Source: Armatimonadota bacterium
GTDB lineage: Bacteria > Armatimonadota > JAAZEB01
Assembly: GCA_012512505.1 (NCBI GenBank)
Contig: JAAZEB010000142.1
Location: 1 to 44,701 of the forward strand
Direction: 5' to 3'
Length of the DNA stretch: 44,701 nucleotides
The notes below the pieces were generated by a model that made no database searches, was not told where the DNA came from, and worked only from the letters and a program-made list of their open reading frames with translations. Each line of letters begins with the position of its first letter. Position 1 is the first letter of the stretch. A program made the translations under genes and the position numbers. Positions 34,147 through 43,491 of the stretch are shown piece by piece.

Positions 34147-34184
34147 GCGGGGGAGGACCGGGTACCCCGTCGTGCCTCCCCCGC
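34147..34184 (-). terminator. 10-bp GC-rich hairpin after the DUF4091-type gene
   Basis: Arms 34147-34156 and 34175-34184 are exact reverse complements with an 18-base loop. It starts 25 bases after the stop of the large minus-strand gene ending at 34209. There is no T-run. It probably separates that transcript from the SGNH hydrolase gene. Confidence 0.5.
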
Positions 34185-34208
34185 GCTGTCCGATATGCCA
34201 GCCGCTCC

Positions 34209-37200
34209 TTACGGCAGCGGCAGCAGCGTGCTGCGCACGGCGGGCGCCAGCGATCGGCCCGTCCCATCAACCAGGGAGATGCGCACCGGGGCGGCGCCGT
34301 GCAGGCGCAGGCGCACGCTGGCGCTCGCGCCGGGGCGTGCCGGCAGTTCCAGCGTCACCGGGCGCTGGCTATCGCCCACCGCCACGCGCACTCGCGAGCG
34401 CGTGCCCTCCGCTCCGGCCACGCCCAAGCGCACCGGCAGCGTCAGCACCTCGCCGCTCGTTGCCAGGAACGCGCCATCCGCCAGGCCCACCGGCTCCGGC
34501 ACCTGCAGCGAGAGCGGCAGCTCCGCTAGCGCCTGGCCTTGAACCCACCAGGTCAGCGTCGGGTTGGCCTTTCCGGCCTGCCGCAGCTCCAGCGGCACCG
34601 CCACGCGCTTGGTGGCGCCGGCCGGGAGATCCACCCGCTGCGTCGCTCCGCCGCGAATCCCGACCACGGCCGTAGTCGGCGCGTCGGTGCGGTTGCGCAG
34701 CCCCACTTCCACCTTCTGGTTGCCCCAGCGGTTGGGCAGGCGCACCTCGGTCAGCGCTACCGGGCCTTCCTGCAGCAGGGCCACCCCGAAGCGCTCCGGC
34801 ACGTGGAAGCCTTGATCCGTCACCGACCAGGCAGCGTGCGGGCGGTTGGCGCCGCCGGCGAAGCGGCTGCGGCAGAAGTTGGCGGCCAACACCGGTGCGC
34901 GCGTCACCCCGGCCGTTGCCAGCTCCGCCCAGGGGATCGCCATCTCCACGCACCAGCGGTCGCTCTCCTTACGGACGCGTACTTGCACGGCGGGATCCCA
35001 GGAGGGGTCCTGGTTCTTCTCATCGTAGACGCAGGTGTTCGGGTTGACGATGAAGTGGGCATACTTCGTCCGGTCGGCGGACGCCACAAACAGCTCTATG
35101 CTGTCATCGATCCACACCATCGGGGTGTCGTGGCCCTCCTGCCGGGCCACCAGTTGGTCCATCCGCGGCTCGTGGCAGACAAACGAGACGTACAGCGCCT
35201 CGTCGTCGCAGAGGGCGCGCGCCTCGGTCGGGGCCGAGGCCGGCTCGCCATCGGGCACCGTGCGGAAGTCACCGGCCACCGCGCTGTCGCGCCAGCAGGC
35301 ATCGGTGCAGTCCCCGTCGATCAGCGGCGCCTGGGCGGTGCGGACAATTGGCAGCACCGGCAGGGGCGCCGCCTCAACGCCGGTAGGCTCCTCGGCACGC
35401 ACCACGAGGGTGATCGGCACGCTGCCCTTCCTCGAAACCCGGCGTCCGGCCAGCAGATCCTGCAGGTCCACGATCAAGCGGGCGACGGCATGGCGCACCT
35501 TGTGCAGGCGCGGCGTCTCGAAGGTGGGCGCGTTCATCAGGTTCGTCCAGGGGATCGCCTCCACCAGCGCGTCGAGATTGCGCTGCGCGGCTTCAGCCGC
35601 CTGGCGAACACTCTGCTGGTCGCTGCGGCGCGCTTGCTCGATGAGCTGCGTTGCCACGTGCAGGTAGGCGTAGTCGTCCACACCCTCGCGATGGGCTTCC
35701 CAGGCGATGGTGGGGATGGCGCCCTGGTAGGTGCTCCAGTCGTCCGCCTTGAGCAGGTGCGGGTAGGCGGTCGCCTGCTCCTTCGGCTCCGCCGGGTTCA
35801 CGGCCGAGCCATCGAAGTCGTTGAAGACATCCTGGTGCACCCGGCAGAAGGTCCACGCCACCGCGGCCTTGGCGCCGCTCTTCCAGAGGAAGAAGCCAGC
35901 GCCGTAGCGGTTCGCGAAGAGGGTACCCTCCTGCGGGAAGGGGTTGACGTAGCAGCCGGTGCCGTACCACCAGAACTCCGCCTTCCGGCGGGCCGAGCCT
36001 TCGCGCGCGATGCGGGCGCTGGCCGCGCTGCTGACCAGGCCGCTGATAAAGCAGGGAGCGGTGAGGTAATCGGCTGCCGCCCGCTCGAAGAAGCGAAGAT
36101 CGCCGGAGGTGGCATAGGTCAGGGCGCCACCGCGGCGCCAGCACTCGTACTCCTGCACGGCGTAGGTGTTATCGGCGCCTGGCTCGTCCACTCCGTAGAA
36201 GTGCCAGGCGGCCGGGGCATCGCGGGTGGCCTCCACGGCGGCGCGCGCCACGGCGGCGACGCCCTCCTTCAGCGCCTCCGGCCACACGTCCTTCTCCAGG
36301 TCGCACTTCAGGCCCAGGGCATCGCGCACGGCGGCGGGCATGCCACCAAAGCTGCAGACGTGGGGGCCGGGCAAGCCGGCTTCCTTGCACAGCGTCGCCA
36401 GCCGCAGGTACGCGCTCGCGTCAAAGCGCACCTTGCCGGAGCGGATCTCCGACAGATCCGCGCTGCCCAACGGCATCTCCACCAGACCGTTGAAGCCATG
36501 GCGGGCGAAGTCGCGCAGCTCCGCCAGTATCTGCGCGTCGCTCATCGTGCGCCAGCGCATCACGTCAGCATACAGCAGCCAGTAGCGATCCGTCGGGCGC
36601 TGCAGCCGGAAGGGCAGCACCTCGATCTGCAGCGGCAGCACCAACTGGCCCTCCTCGCTGCGGATCGTGACAGAGGCCCGGTAAGTGCCGGCCTGGGCGT
36701 TGTCGGGGCAGCGAAGGGTGATCCAGAAGGCGGTGTTCTCGCCGGCGCGCAGGTCAAACGGCCGCTCCTCGAGCACGCCGCGGCTCAGCGGCACCATCTT
36801 TTTCCCGTCGCGGCACGGCAGCAGCAGCTCCGGGGTGATGTAGTACTCGCGCGACCGCCAGCCGGTGCGCTGCGGCCAGAAGTGCATGTGGCGCACGTCG
36901 ACAGTCACCGGGGCCTTGCCAGGGTCCACCGTGACAGAAAGGCCACGCAGGTCGCGGAGGCCGTGGATGCCGAAGACGACCGGCTCCTCCTCGCCCTGCG
37001 CGAGGAAGGTCGAGAGCTGGCGCACGCGCTCCTCGGGGCGCGGCGGCACGTCGGGTCGGTAATCACCGGGGTCGGGCGTCACGTAGGCCATCATTCCGGC
37101 CGACCGCTCGGCGCGCGCCGGAGCCGGGGCCCGCCAGGTCACCGGGGGCCGTTCCCGTTCCTTGAACGGTTCCCCGGGGTCCACGGAATCGTAACGAACG

Positions 37201-37289
37201 CCTCCAATCGTCACCGGTCCGGTGCTCTCGGCGCTCCAGGCGCCGGGCACCGCCACCGTGAGGATTAGCAGGAAGCAAGCAAATCGCAT
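34209..37289 (-). CDS. Large secreted glycosidase-like protein (DUF4091-type plus CBM9-like domain)
   Basis: 1026 residues. Signal peptide at about 1-19. Residues 80-230 are a beta-sandwich. Residues 230-620 are a TIM-barrel-like region with H-F-Y-G-V-D-E-P-G near 370 (acid residue at a strand end) and W-E-A-H-R-E-G-V-D-D-Y-A-Y-L near 540, the DUF4091 signature. Residues about 660-870 match a CBM9-like fold: A-P-L-I-D-G-D-C-T-D-A-C-W, Y-V-S-F-V-C-H-E, W-I-D-D-S-I-E-L-F, then P-W-A-E-L. The remainder is Ig-like. An extracellular or periplasmic polysaccharide hydrolase is inferred; the sugar is unknown. ATG 37289 starts directly in the signal peptide. A 909-residue open frame on the opposite strand is a codon-bias shadow. 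Confidence 0.8.
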   Translation of the reverse strand: MRFACFLLILTVAVPGAWSAESTGPVTIGGVRYDSVDPGEPFKERERPPVTWRAPAPARAERSAGMMAYVTPDPGDYRPDVPPRPEERVRQLSTFLAQGEEEPVVFGIHGLRDLRGLSVTVDPGKAPVTVDVRHMHFWPQRTGWRSREYYITPELLLPCRDGKKMVPLSRGVLEERPFDLRAGENTAFWITLRCPDNAQAGTYRASVTIRSEEGQLVLPLQIEVLPFRLQRPTDRYWLLYADVMRWRTMSDAQILAELRDFARHGFNGLVEMPLGSADLSEIRSGKVRFDASAYLRLATLCKEAGLPGPHVCSFGGMPAAVRDALGLKCDLEKDVWPEALKEGVAAVARAAVEATRDAPAAWHFYGVDEPGADNTYAVQEYECWRRGGALTYATSGDLRFFERAAADYLTAPCFISGLVSSAASARIAREGSARRKAEFWWYGTGCYVNPFPQEGTLFANRYGAGFFLWKSGAKAAVAWTFCRVHQDVFNDFDGSAVNPAEPKEQATAYPHLLKADDWSTYQGAIPTIAWEAHREGVDDYAYLHVATQLIEQARRSDQQSVRQAAEAAQRNLDALVEAIPWTNLMNAPTFETPRLHKVRHAVARLIVDLQDLLAGRRVSRKGSVPITLVVRAEEPTGVEAAPLPVLPIVRTAQAPLIDGDCTDACWRDSAVAGDFRTVPDGEPASAPTEARALCDDEALYVSFVCHEPRMDQLVARQEGHDTPMVWIDDSIELFVASADRTKYAHFIVNPNTCVYDEKNQDPSWDPAVQVRVRKESDRWCVEMAIPWAELATAGVTRAPVLAANFCRSRFAGGANRPHAAWSVTDQGFHVPERFGVALLQEGPVALTEVRLPNRWGNQKVEVGLRNRTDAPTTAVVGIRGGATQRVDLPAGATKRVAVPLELRQAGKANPTLTWWVQGQALAELPLSLQVPEPVGLADGAFLATSGEVLTLPVRLGVAGAEGTRSRVRVAVGDSQRPVTLELPARPGASASVRLRLHGAAPVRISLVDGTGRSLAPAVRSTLLPLP

Positions 37290-37366
37290 AAGGGCGCTCC
37301 TCCATTCCTAACCGCTTCATTCGGCAGGCGGCGGCTGCCTCCTGCCGGCACTGGCCGAACGCGCCC

Positions 37367-39364
37367 TCAGCCCCCGAACGCCAGCATGTAGGAACGGGCG
37401 GCCTCCGGCGAGATGAACAGGCTCACCACGGTCCAAAGGATCCCGCCGATGGTGAAGTGGCCGATGATCAGGCCCAGGAAAAACGGCAGGCTGCGGCGGT
37501 ACAGCTTCAGGCCGCCCACCTTCAGGACGGTGAACTTCAACAGCCACGCCACGAAGAGCGGGAAGAAGGCGGTGGTGACGTCCCCGTGCGCGGTCGCCAC
37601 GATGAAGCCGAGCGGATGGAGGGGGAAGCCGGGGATGCGGGCGCGCAGCCAGGCGATCCCCAGCGCCGAGGCGAAGCCCGCGCCGTTGGCGCCCAGGCGT
37701 GACCAGTCGCGCGGGGGTGGCGCGGCAAGGCGGCTGGCCATCTGTTGATACTCCTGCTGCGCCACCATCCCCCGGTACTCCCCGGCGCCACTCACCGCCG
37801 CGTTGCTGCCGACATCGTGGAACGCCGTCAGGTGCGACCAGAACGACAGCGCCAGCCCCACGACGAAGATCGCCACCAGCGCCGTGCCGAGCGTCTTCCG
37901 GGGGATCCGCGCCTGATCGGCCAGCTTCAGGGCGTCCACCTGGTAGGCGGCCATCTGCTGGCCCAGGTGGTGGCGCGACAGCCACGCCAGGCTGGAGAAG
38001 ATCACCATCCCGCGCGCCCCGCCGAGGCCGGTCACCCCTGGCACCGAGAGCGCGTTCAGCAGCATCTCCTTCGGCAGGCCATAAGGAAAGAGCCACTCCA
38101 GCGGGAGACCCGTCTCCGCGCGCATCCGCGCGTACACCAGCACGAAGCAGCCGATTACCAGGAAGTAGGCGGCCGCCACCTCCAGCGCCAACCCGGCGGC
38201 CCACGCCCACCCAACCAACGTGGCGCTACAGACGGCCAGCCCCACCCAGGCCAGACGGGCCTCCCCGGCGCGCTGCCACGCCTCGCGCCACAGCGCCGCC
38301 AGGTGCCGCCGCGCCCCCCACAGCAGCAGGATCCCCACCGCCGGGTAGGCCCCGGCGCTCTGCTCTTGGAAGAAGGGGAAGCCCGGTTGGTCGTAGCCAG
38401 CCGCCGTGCCGGCCACCGCTACCAGCTTCTGGGCCAGGTAGAAGAACCACGCCGAGAAGCTGATATCGAGCGGCACGAAGTAGCCGAACCCGATCACCTC
38501 CAGCAAGTAGAAGAGCGCGATCGAGTTGAACGGCACCCAGGGGCGGGCGAAGCCGAGGCTGCCCAGCGAGTAAGCGTAGCCGGGCGCCGGGATCGTCGGC
38601 AGCAGGGCGTGCCCGATGTTGAGGAGGTTGAAGGCGGCCGCCACCCCGAAGCCGAGCCACATCACCGGGTGACGGAACAGCGAGCGGCGGTCGTCCGAGT
38701 AGCGGGCGCCGCCCTCGGTGGTCAGCGCCAGGGGCAGCGTCAGCAAGGGAAAGGAGAGGCGCTCGGCGTGCAGCCACTGGCGGCGCAGCAGCAGCATCAG
38801 GCACAGTGAGGCGCCGAAAAGGGCCAGGAAGATCGGCAGCCAGCGCAGCAGCACCGGCAGCCACGCCCCCCAGGGCACCGCCCCGTCGCGCGAGCCCTCC
38901 CAGTAGCTACGGATCGCCTCGGCATCGCGCGGCGCGTACCAGGCGGGCAGGTGCTCCACGTAGGGCGCCAGCGCCGGGTTCGACTGGCTGCCGTATTGCA
39001 GCGCCACCAGGTGCGGCAGAAACGGCCGCACCGCGAAGATCCCCGCCAGCCACACCCCGACGGTGAGCAGGGCATAGATCAGCAGCGCCTGCCGACCATC
39101 GGGGCAGAGGCGGGGCGCCTTGCGCCGCAGCAGCGGGCGCAGCGCCAGCACCAACAGCAGCCCGGCAAACGCCGGCATTGGCGGCACCCCACTGGAGATG
39201 AAGCGCCCCAGCGGCACCTCCAGGTGGCGTACCGCCACGTTCACCGCCACCAGCACGCTGGCGGCGATGGCGACGGTAACGCCCGCTGCCCGCCATGAGA
39301 AGCCCGCGGGAGCCGCAGCCGCGGGCGCCGGCGACTCCCTGGTTGCCTGGTAAAGCCTGCTCAT
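37367..39364 (-). CDS. DUF6785-type polytopic membrane protein
   Basis: 665 residues with about 12-14 membrane helices, starting near residue 25. The landmarks P-P-M-P-A-F-A-G-L-L-L, H-L-P-A-W-Y-A-P, P-L-D-I-S-F-S-A-W-F-F-Y, G-Y-D-Q-P-G-F-P-F-F-Q-E-Q-S-A-G-A-Y and R-A-E-T-G-L-P-L-E-W match the uncharacterised DUF6785/DUF6784 family. These are OPT-transporter-like proteins found in Armatimonadota, Planctomycetota and related glycan-degrading lineages. A transport role is inferred, perhaps uptake of products made by the two secreted neighbours. ATG 39364 is chosen because upstream residues are unlike the family. It lies 57 bases after the GH-like gene and 77 before the DUF4091-type gene, so the three probably form one operon. 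Confidence 0.8.
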   Translation of the reverse strand: MSRLYQATRESPAPAAAAPAGFSWRAAGVTVAIAASVLVAVNVAVRHLEVPLGRFISSGVPPMPAFAGLLLVLALRPLLRRKAPRLCPDGRQALLIYALLTVGVWLAGIFAVRPFLPHLVALQYGSQSNPALAPYVEHLPAWYAPRDAEAIRSYWEGSRDGAVPWGAWLPVLLRWLPIFLALFGASLCLMLLLRRQWLHAERLSFPLLTLPLALTTEGGARYSDDRRSLFRHPVMWLGFGVAAAFNLLNIGHALLPTIPAPGYAYSLGSLGFARPWVPFNSIALFYLLEVIGFGYFVPLDISFSAWFFYLAQKLVAVAGTAAGYDQPGFPFFQEQSAGAYPAVGILLLWGARRHLAALWREAWQRAGEARLAWVGLAVCSATLVGWAWAAGLALEVAAAYFLVIGCFVLVYARMRAETGLPLEWLFPYGLPKEMLLNALSVPGVTGLGGARGMVIFSSLAWLSRHHLGQQMAAYQVDALKLADQARIPRKTLGTALVAIFVVGLALSFWSHLTAFHDVGSNAAVSGAGEYRGMVAQQEYQQMASRLAAPPPRDWSRLGANGAGFASALGIAWLRARIPGFPLHPLGFIVATAHGDVTTAFFPLFVAWLLKFTVLKVGGLKLYRRSLPFFLGLIIGHFTIGGILWTVVSLFISPEAARSYMLAFGG

Positions 39365-39421
39365 CACCTCGCGGGGGGAACAGGCCGGATCGCGGGCCAC
39401 GGCCTCCGCCAGGCCGGCCGG

Positions 39422-41635
39422 CTACCGCACCTCGTAGACGTGAACGTCCAGTGGGGCGAAGTGGTCGCTGAGCCGGCCGTCGCGCACGGGCACCGTGCGC
39501 TCCTCAAACAGGACCGTCGCCCGGGCGCGGCCCCGGAGGAGCGACGACCTCAGGGTCAGGTCGCAGGGCTTCGGGTCGCGGTTTACGGCGATGATCACCG
39601 CGCGGTCAGGCAGTTTCCGCTCCCACAGGTGGATCTCCACCCCCTCGGCCGGCTTCTCGACCCACTGGCGCGCGGGTCGCTGCGCTTCCAGCACCGGCCG
39701 CAGCTCCTTGATCTGCCGCACCGTCTCCTTCAGCGCCGCCCAGGCTGTGGGCACCTTGGCCACCGTCAGGAAGGCATCACTCCCCTGCCCCCACCACCAC
39801 CAGCAGAGGCCGCTGCTGCCGTGAGCAATCGCCATGAAGGCGTTGGCGCGCAGCATCGCCGGCCCCGGCTCGAACTTCGCCGGGTCGGGGTTGCCACCTC
39901 TGTTGGGGCCCGGCTGCTTCTGGTCGTAGCAGTGGACAATCGACATCTGGGGCACGCGCGGCCCGATCAGCGCGCGGTGGCGGTCGTAGTTGGTCGCCAC
40001 GTGTGCGGTCGTGCCGTAGTCCATGCTCCAGTAAACGTCGTAGCTGTGGTGGTACTCCTTCACCAGGTGGGACTGCGCCACGGTGACGATCACCGGGTGG
40101 TTTGGATCCAACGCCTTGATTAGGCGGTAGAGGGCGCGGAGCTGATCCGGCGGCACATACTGGTGGCCCAGGTCTGGCTCGTCGAAGAGGTACCAGGCGA
40201 GGAGGGCCGGGTGCCGGCCGAGGGCGGCGACCCGCTCGGCGACAAACGCCTCGTCCCAGGCGCGCAGGCGGGCGCGGTCGAAGCCGATGAACGCCTGGAT
40301 GCCGTGCCGGTGCGCCTCATCGAGGTACTCCAAGGCACTCTCGTTGGAACCCGGGCCGTCCCAGTTGTAGGCGTGGACGAAGTCGTAGCCGGCCGCGGCC
40401 ATCTCGGCGATGTCTTCCTTCCGCACGCCGTACATGCCCAGCAGGAAGCGCGGCTTGCCGGCGTGGGCGATGCCGCCCTGGCGCAGCCACTCCTTCCGCA
40501 TCACGCCCGGCATCCGGTTGAGGAAGCTGGTGCAAGCCGCCTGGTTGCCAGCCGCGTCCGCCACTTCCACCACCAGCCGGTGCAGGCCCGGCTCCCAGTC
40601 GCGCTCGGGAACGTAGCGGACCGATGTGCGCCCCACTCGCGCCCCCGCGGTCACGTCGCGGCCGTCGAGGGTCAGCGTCACGCGCGTCACCCTCACGTTG
40701 TCGGCGAACTTCACCGTCACCGGCTGGCGGGGTTGGGCCAGGTAGGCGTGCGCCGGGGTCACCGTCGGCTCGGTGCAGTCCTGGGTCACCGGGGCGGTCT
40801 GGTCGAAGTACCACACCACCGAGTCGGCATCGTCGTCGGCGAGGCGCACGCGCCAGTACCAGCGCCCGGGCGCCAGGGGCCGGCGGGGAGAGGCCTCCGA
40901 GTGGGGCACGCGGGCAACCGTCACCGTCTTGCCGCGCGGGAAGTTCGGGTCGGGGGAAAGCTCCAGGTTGGCATCGGCGCGCTCGGCGTACTCCCACTGA
41001 AAGCGGGGGGTGTTGTCCGCCACCGTCGCCCCGAAGGGAGGCTGGCGCAGGATGACGTGGCGGCGCACCTCGGTGAGCTTCACGTCATCAAACCAGGCGG
41101 TGCCGGTGGCGCGCAGCGCGAGGAAGATCTGGGCAAAGCCGGCCCCCTTGGGCGCCCGAATCGTGCCGGTGGCCACCCGGCGCCAGTCGGTGTCGCCGTA
41201 GCTCCCATCGGCGTAGGCGCCGGCCGCCAGCCACTCGCCCTTCTTGTCGAGCCACTCCAGGATCACCGTGCCACCGGTGGAGAACCGCTCGCCCAGCTCT
41301 TTGGCAACCACGCCTTTCGTCTTGATCCAGGCCTCCGCCTGGTAAAGCTGCCCTTCCAGCACCGGCACCTGCTGCGTCAGGTAGACGCCGGTCATGTCCG
41401 TTTGCTCCGGTGGGATTGTCACCCGCACCGATTGCCGGCCGCTGTGCGGCGCCTCCGGGTCGGCCACCGCGCGCGGATTGGCCGACCAACCCTGCAGCGG
41501 GTTGGCCGCCTCGAAGCCGGCGTTGATCACCGGCAGGTCGCGCGTCTCGGTGGGCACCTGAACCGGCTCCTGGGCGCCGGCGCGGCACGCCAGAAGCACG
41601 AACAGCACGAGGGTCTTCACTACCTTGCCGCCCAT
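39422..41635 (-). CDS. Secreted multidomain TIM-barrel glycosidase-like protein
   Basis: 737 residues. Signal peptide at about 1-21 (K-T-L-V-L-F-V-L-L-A-C-R-A-G-A). Residues 30-190 form a CBM4/9-like domain (I-N-A-G-F-E, then T-A-W-F-D-D-V-K-L). Residues 200-380 hold two fibronectin/Ig-like modules. Residues 400-650 are a (beta/alpha)8-type region with L-L-G-M-Y-G-V, H-A-Y-N-W, W-Y-L-F-D-E-P-D-L (probable acid) and W-S-M-D-Y-G. A small beta domain ends the protein. It should bind and cut or sense a glycan outside the inner membrane; no known GH family could be fixed by eye. ATG 41635 has GGGAGGA just upstream; residues before it do not fit a signal peptide. It is divergent from the CAP-domain gene. 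Confidence 0.78.
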   Translation of the reverse strand: MGGKVVKTLVLFVLLACRAGAQEPVQVPTETRDLPVINAGFEAANPLQGWSANPRAVADPEAPHSGRQSVRVTIPPEQTDMTGVYLTQQVPVLEGQLYQAEAWIKTKGVVAKELGERFSTGGTVILEWLDKKGEWLAAGAYADGSYGDTDWRRVATGTIRAPKGAGFAQIFLALRATGTAWFDDVKLTEVRRHVILRQPPFGATVADNTPRFQWEYAERADANLELSPDPNFPRGKTVTVARVPHSEASPRRPLAPGRWYWRVRLADDDADSVVWYFDQTAPVTQDCTEPTVTPAHAYLAQPRQPVTVKFADNVRVTRVTLTLDGRDVTAGARVGRTSVRYVPERDWEPGLHRLVVEVADAAGNQAACTSFLNRMPGVMRKEWLRQGGIAHAGKPRFLLGMYGVRKEDIAEMAAAGYDFVHAYNWDGPGSNESALEYLDEAHRHGIQAFIGFDRARLRAWDEAFVAERVAALGRHPALLAWYLFDEPDLGHQYVPPDQLRALYRLIKALDPNHPVIVTVAQSHLVKEYHHSYDVYWSMDYGTTAHVATNYDRHRALIGPRVPQMSIVHCYDQKQPGPNRGGNPDPAKFEPGPAMLRANAFMAIAHGSSGLCWWWWGQGSDAFLTVAKVPTAWAALKETVRQIKELRPVLEAQRPARQWVEKPAEGVEIHLWERKLPDRAVIIAVNRDPKPCDLTLRSSLLRGRARATVLFEERTVPVRDGRLSDHFAPLDVHVYEVR

Positions 41636-41764
41636 GGTCTTCCTCCCTGGTGAGCCGCCAGGCACACCAGCCTCAGATTCCCCCTGGGCGGCGTATCTCC
41701 TTGCTCCGCTTCCCAGGCGAACCTACCACCACCCAGCGCCGTCCTAAAGAAGGAGGCCCTTAGC

Positions 41765-42286
41765 ATGAGAACCTTTCTCGCACACACGATCCTCGTGGGG
41801 CTGTTGGCCTGCACAGCGGTTTCCGGCGCCGATGCCGGGCCCTGGGGCACGACGCGGCGCAGCAGTCGGGTGACGCCCTCCCCGCGGCCGGCGCCGGCAC
41901 GCTCGTTCGCGGCTGAGAACCGGGCGTTGGCCCTGATCAACGCCCACCGCCGGGCGCACGGGCTGCGGTTGCTACGCGCCGACGACCGGCTGGCCGCCGT
42001 CGCCCGGGCCCACGCCTACGACATGGCGCGGCGGGGCTACTTCTCCCACGCCAACCGCCGCGGGCAGTCGCCGTTCGACCGCATGGCACGCGGGGGAATC
42101 CGCTATCGCGCGGCGGCAGAGAACCTTGCCGTTGCCAGCACGACCGACCAGGCGGTTGCCGCCTGGATGGACAGCCACGGGCACCGGGCGAACATCCTCG
42201 GCCGACGCTTCACCCACACCGGCATCGGGATGGCCCGCAGCACCAGCGGCCGGCTCTACATCGTGCAGCTCTTCGCCGACTACTGA
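41765..42286 (+). CDS. Secreted CAP-domain (YkwD/SCP-like) protein
   Basis: 173 residues. Signal peptide at about 1-22, a basic and proline-rich linker to 45, then one CAP domain: E-N-R-A-L-A-L-I-N-A-H-R-R-A-H-G-L near 50, A-R-A-H-A-Y-D-M-A-R-R-G-Y-F-S-H near 82, and G-H-R-A-N-I-L with T-H-T-G-I-G-M-A near 140-158. Histidines and glutamate of the CAP cavity (H in F-S-H, E in A-A-A-E-N-L, H in H-G-H-R) are kept. The bacterial role is unclear; cell-surface or metal-dependent functions are suggested for relatives. ATG 41765 has AAGGAGG about nine bases upstream. A terminator hairpin follows the stop. Confidence 0.88.
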   Translation: MRTFLAHTILVGLLACTAVSGADAGPWGTTRRSSRVTPSPRPAPARSFAAENRALALINAHRRAHGLRLLRADDRLAAVARAHAYDMARRGYFSHANRRGQSPFDRMARGGIRYRAAAENLAVASTTDQAVAAWMDSHGHRANILGRRFTHTGIGMARSTSGRLYIVQLFADY

Positions 42287-42315
42287 TACCATACTCCCGA
42301 CCAGCACGCGGCATA

Positions 42316-42346
42316 AAGGCACCAGGGGCCCAGCTCCTGGTGCCTT
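42316..42346. terminator. 11-bp terminator hairpin between convergent genes
   Basis: Arms 42316-42326 and 42336-42346 are exact reverse complements with a nine-base loop. It lies 30 bases after the CAP-domain stop and 30 bases before the stop of the converging SDR gene. The stem ends in A-A/T-T, giving weak A/T flanks on both sides, which suits a bidirectional intrinsic terminator. Confidence 0.7.
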
Positions 42347-42375
42347 CGCGCGTCTACCGGGCGCACGGCGGTAGC

Positions 42376-43434
42376 TCAGGCGCGCTCGCGTTGGGCGGCG
42401 TGGATCTCCTCCAGGGTGGCGCGCAGGTCACAGGTCAGGCGCCACTCCGGATAGTGGCTCTGGAACTTCGAGACATCACTGATCCACCAGCGGTGGTCGC
42501 CCACCCGGTTCGTCTCGGAGTAGCGCACCGACATCTGGTTGCCGGAGATCTCCTCGCACAGGCGGATCGCCTCCAGCACGGAGCAGTTGGCGAAGCGCGA
42601 GCCGCCGAGGTTGTACACCTCGCCCGGCCGGGGCGCCCGGCGGAAGGCGTCGAAGGCGCGCACCAGGTCGCGGCTATGGAGGTTATCGCGCACCTGCTTG
42701 CCGCCGTAGCCGAAGATGGTATACGTCTGACCTGTGATGGCGCAGTGCATCAGGTAGGCGAGGAAGCCGTGGAGCTGCGCCCCGGAGTGGTTCGGGCCGG
42801 TGAGGCAACCGCCCCGGAAGCAGACCGTGGGCATCCCAAAGTAGCGGCCGTACTCCTGCACCAGCACGTCGGCGGCCAGCTTCGAGGCGCCAAAGAGACT
42901 GTGCAGGCAGGTATCTACCGGCAGCGTCTCATCGATCCCGGCCTCGTAGCGGTGGCCGGCGGCGATCTCCCAGCGCGTCTCCTGCTCGCACAGCGGCAGG
43001 GCGTTCGGATGGTCGCCGTACACCTTGTTGGTCGACATGAAGAGGAACGGCGCCTCGGGGCAGTGTCGGCGCGCCGCTTCCAGGAGGACCAGCGTGGCGC
43101 GGGCATTCACGTCGAAGTCGGTGAGTGGCGCGCGGGCAGCCCAATCGTGCGAGGGCTGCGCCGCGGTGTGGACGATGAGAGTGATCGCCTTGCCGTAGCG
43201 GGCAAAGAGGGCCTCGATCGCGCTTTCGTCGCGGATATCGAGCGCGGCGTGGGAGTAGCCGGGCACCTCGCGCTCCAGGCGGGCGCGGCACCAGGCGGTC
43301 GAGGCGTCCGGCCCAAAGAAGAAGGCGCGCAGGTCGTTATCGATGCCCACCACCTCGAAACCGAGGCCGGCGAAGTAGCGGGCCGCCTCCGAGCCAACCA
43401 GGCCCGCCGCGCCCGTGACAATGGCAACAGACAT
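42376..43434 (-). CDS. SDR nucleotide-sugar epimerase, CDP-paratose-epimerase-like, Phe in place of catalytic Tyr
   Basis: 352 residues. [10 protein letters not shown] near 6-15 binds [32 protein letters not shown] and [13 protein letters not shown] are typical of a branch close to CDP-paratose 2-epimerase. The usual Y-x-x-x-K is F-G-A-S-K here, after C-L-H-S-L, so the catalytic tyrosine is missing although serine and lysine are kept. That exchange is seen in other members of this branch as far as I recall, so it may define a different mechanism. Start ATG 43434. It lies 57 bases after the second SDR and is probably in the same operon. Confidence 0.85.
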   Translation of the reverse strand: MSVAIVTGAAGLVGSEAARYFAGLGFEVVGIDNDLRAFFFGPDASTAWCRARLEREVPGYSHAALDIRDESAIEALFARYGKAITLIVHTAAQPSHDWAARAPLTDFDVNARATLVLLEAARRHCPEAPFLFMSTNKVYGDHPNALPLCEQETRWEIAAGHRYEAGIDETLPVDTCLHSLFGASKLAADVLVQEYGRYFGMPTVCFRGGCLTGPNHSGAQLHGFLAYLMHCAITGQTYTIFGYGGKQVRDNLHSRDLVRAFDAFRRAPRPGEVYNLGGSRFANCSVLEAIRLCEEISGNQMSVRYSETNRVGDHRWWISDVSKFQSHYPEWRLTCDLRATLEEIHAAQRERA

Positions 43435-43491
43435 CCAAACCCCCAAACCAAAACAGTGGAGCGGTACCCCCGCGTCGCGCGGGCACCTCTC

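Noticed and set aside
31292-34529. Long plus-strand frames (577 and 620 residues) across the nitrilase, transferase and SGNH genes
   Set aside because: They run antisense to genes with clear catalytic motifs and include the palindrome array; composition is arginine/alanine rich with no family features.
34539-37268. A 909-residue open frame on the plus strand opposite the DUF4091-type gene
   Set aside because: It is a shadow of codon bias in high-GC DNA: its sequence is rich in R, H, Q, A and G, has no domain pattern, no signal or ribosome site, while the minus strand encodes a protein with signal peptide and recognisable folds.
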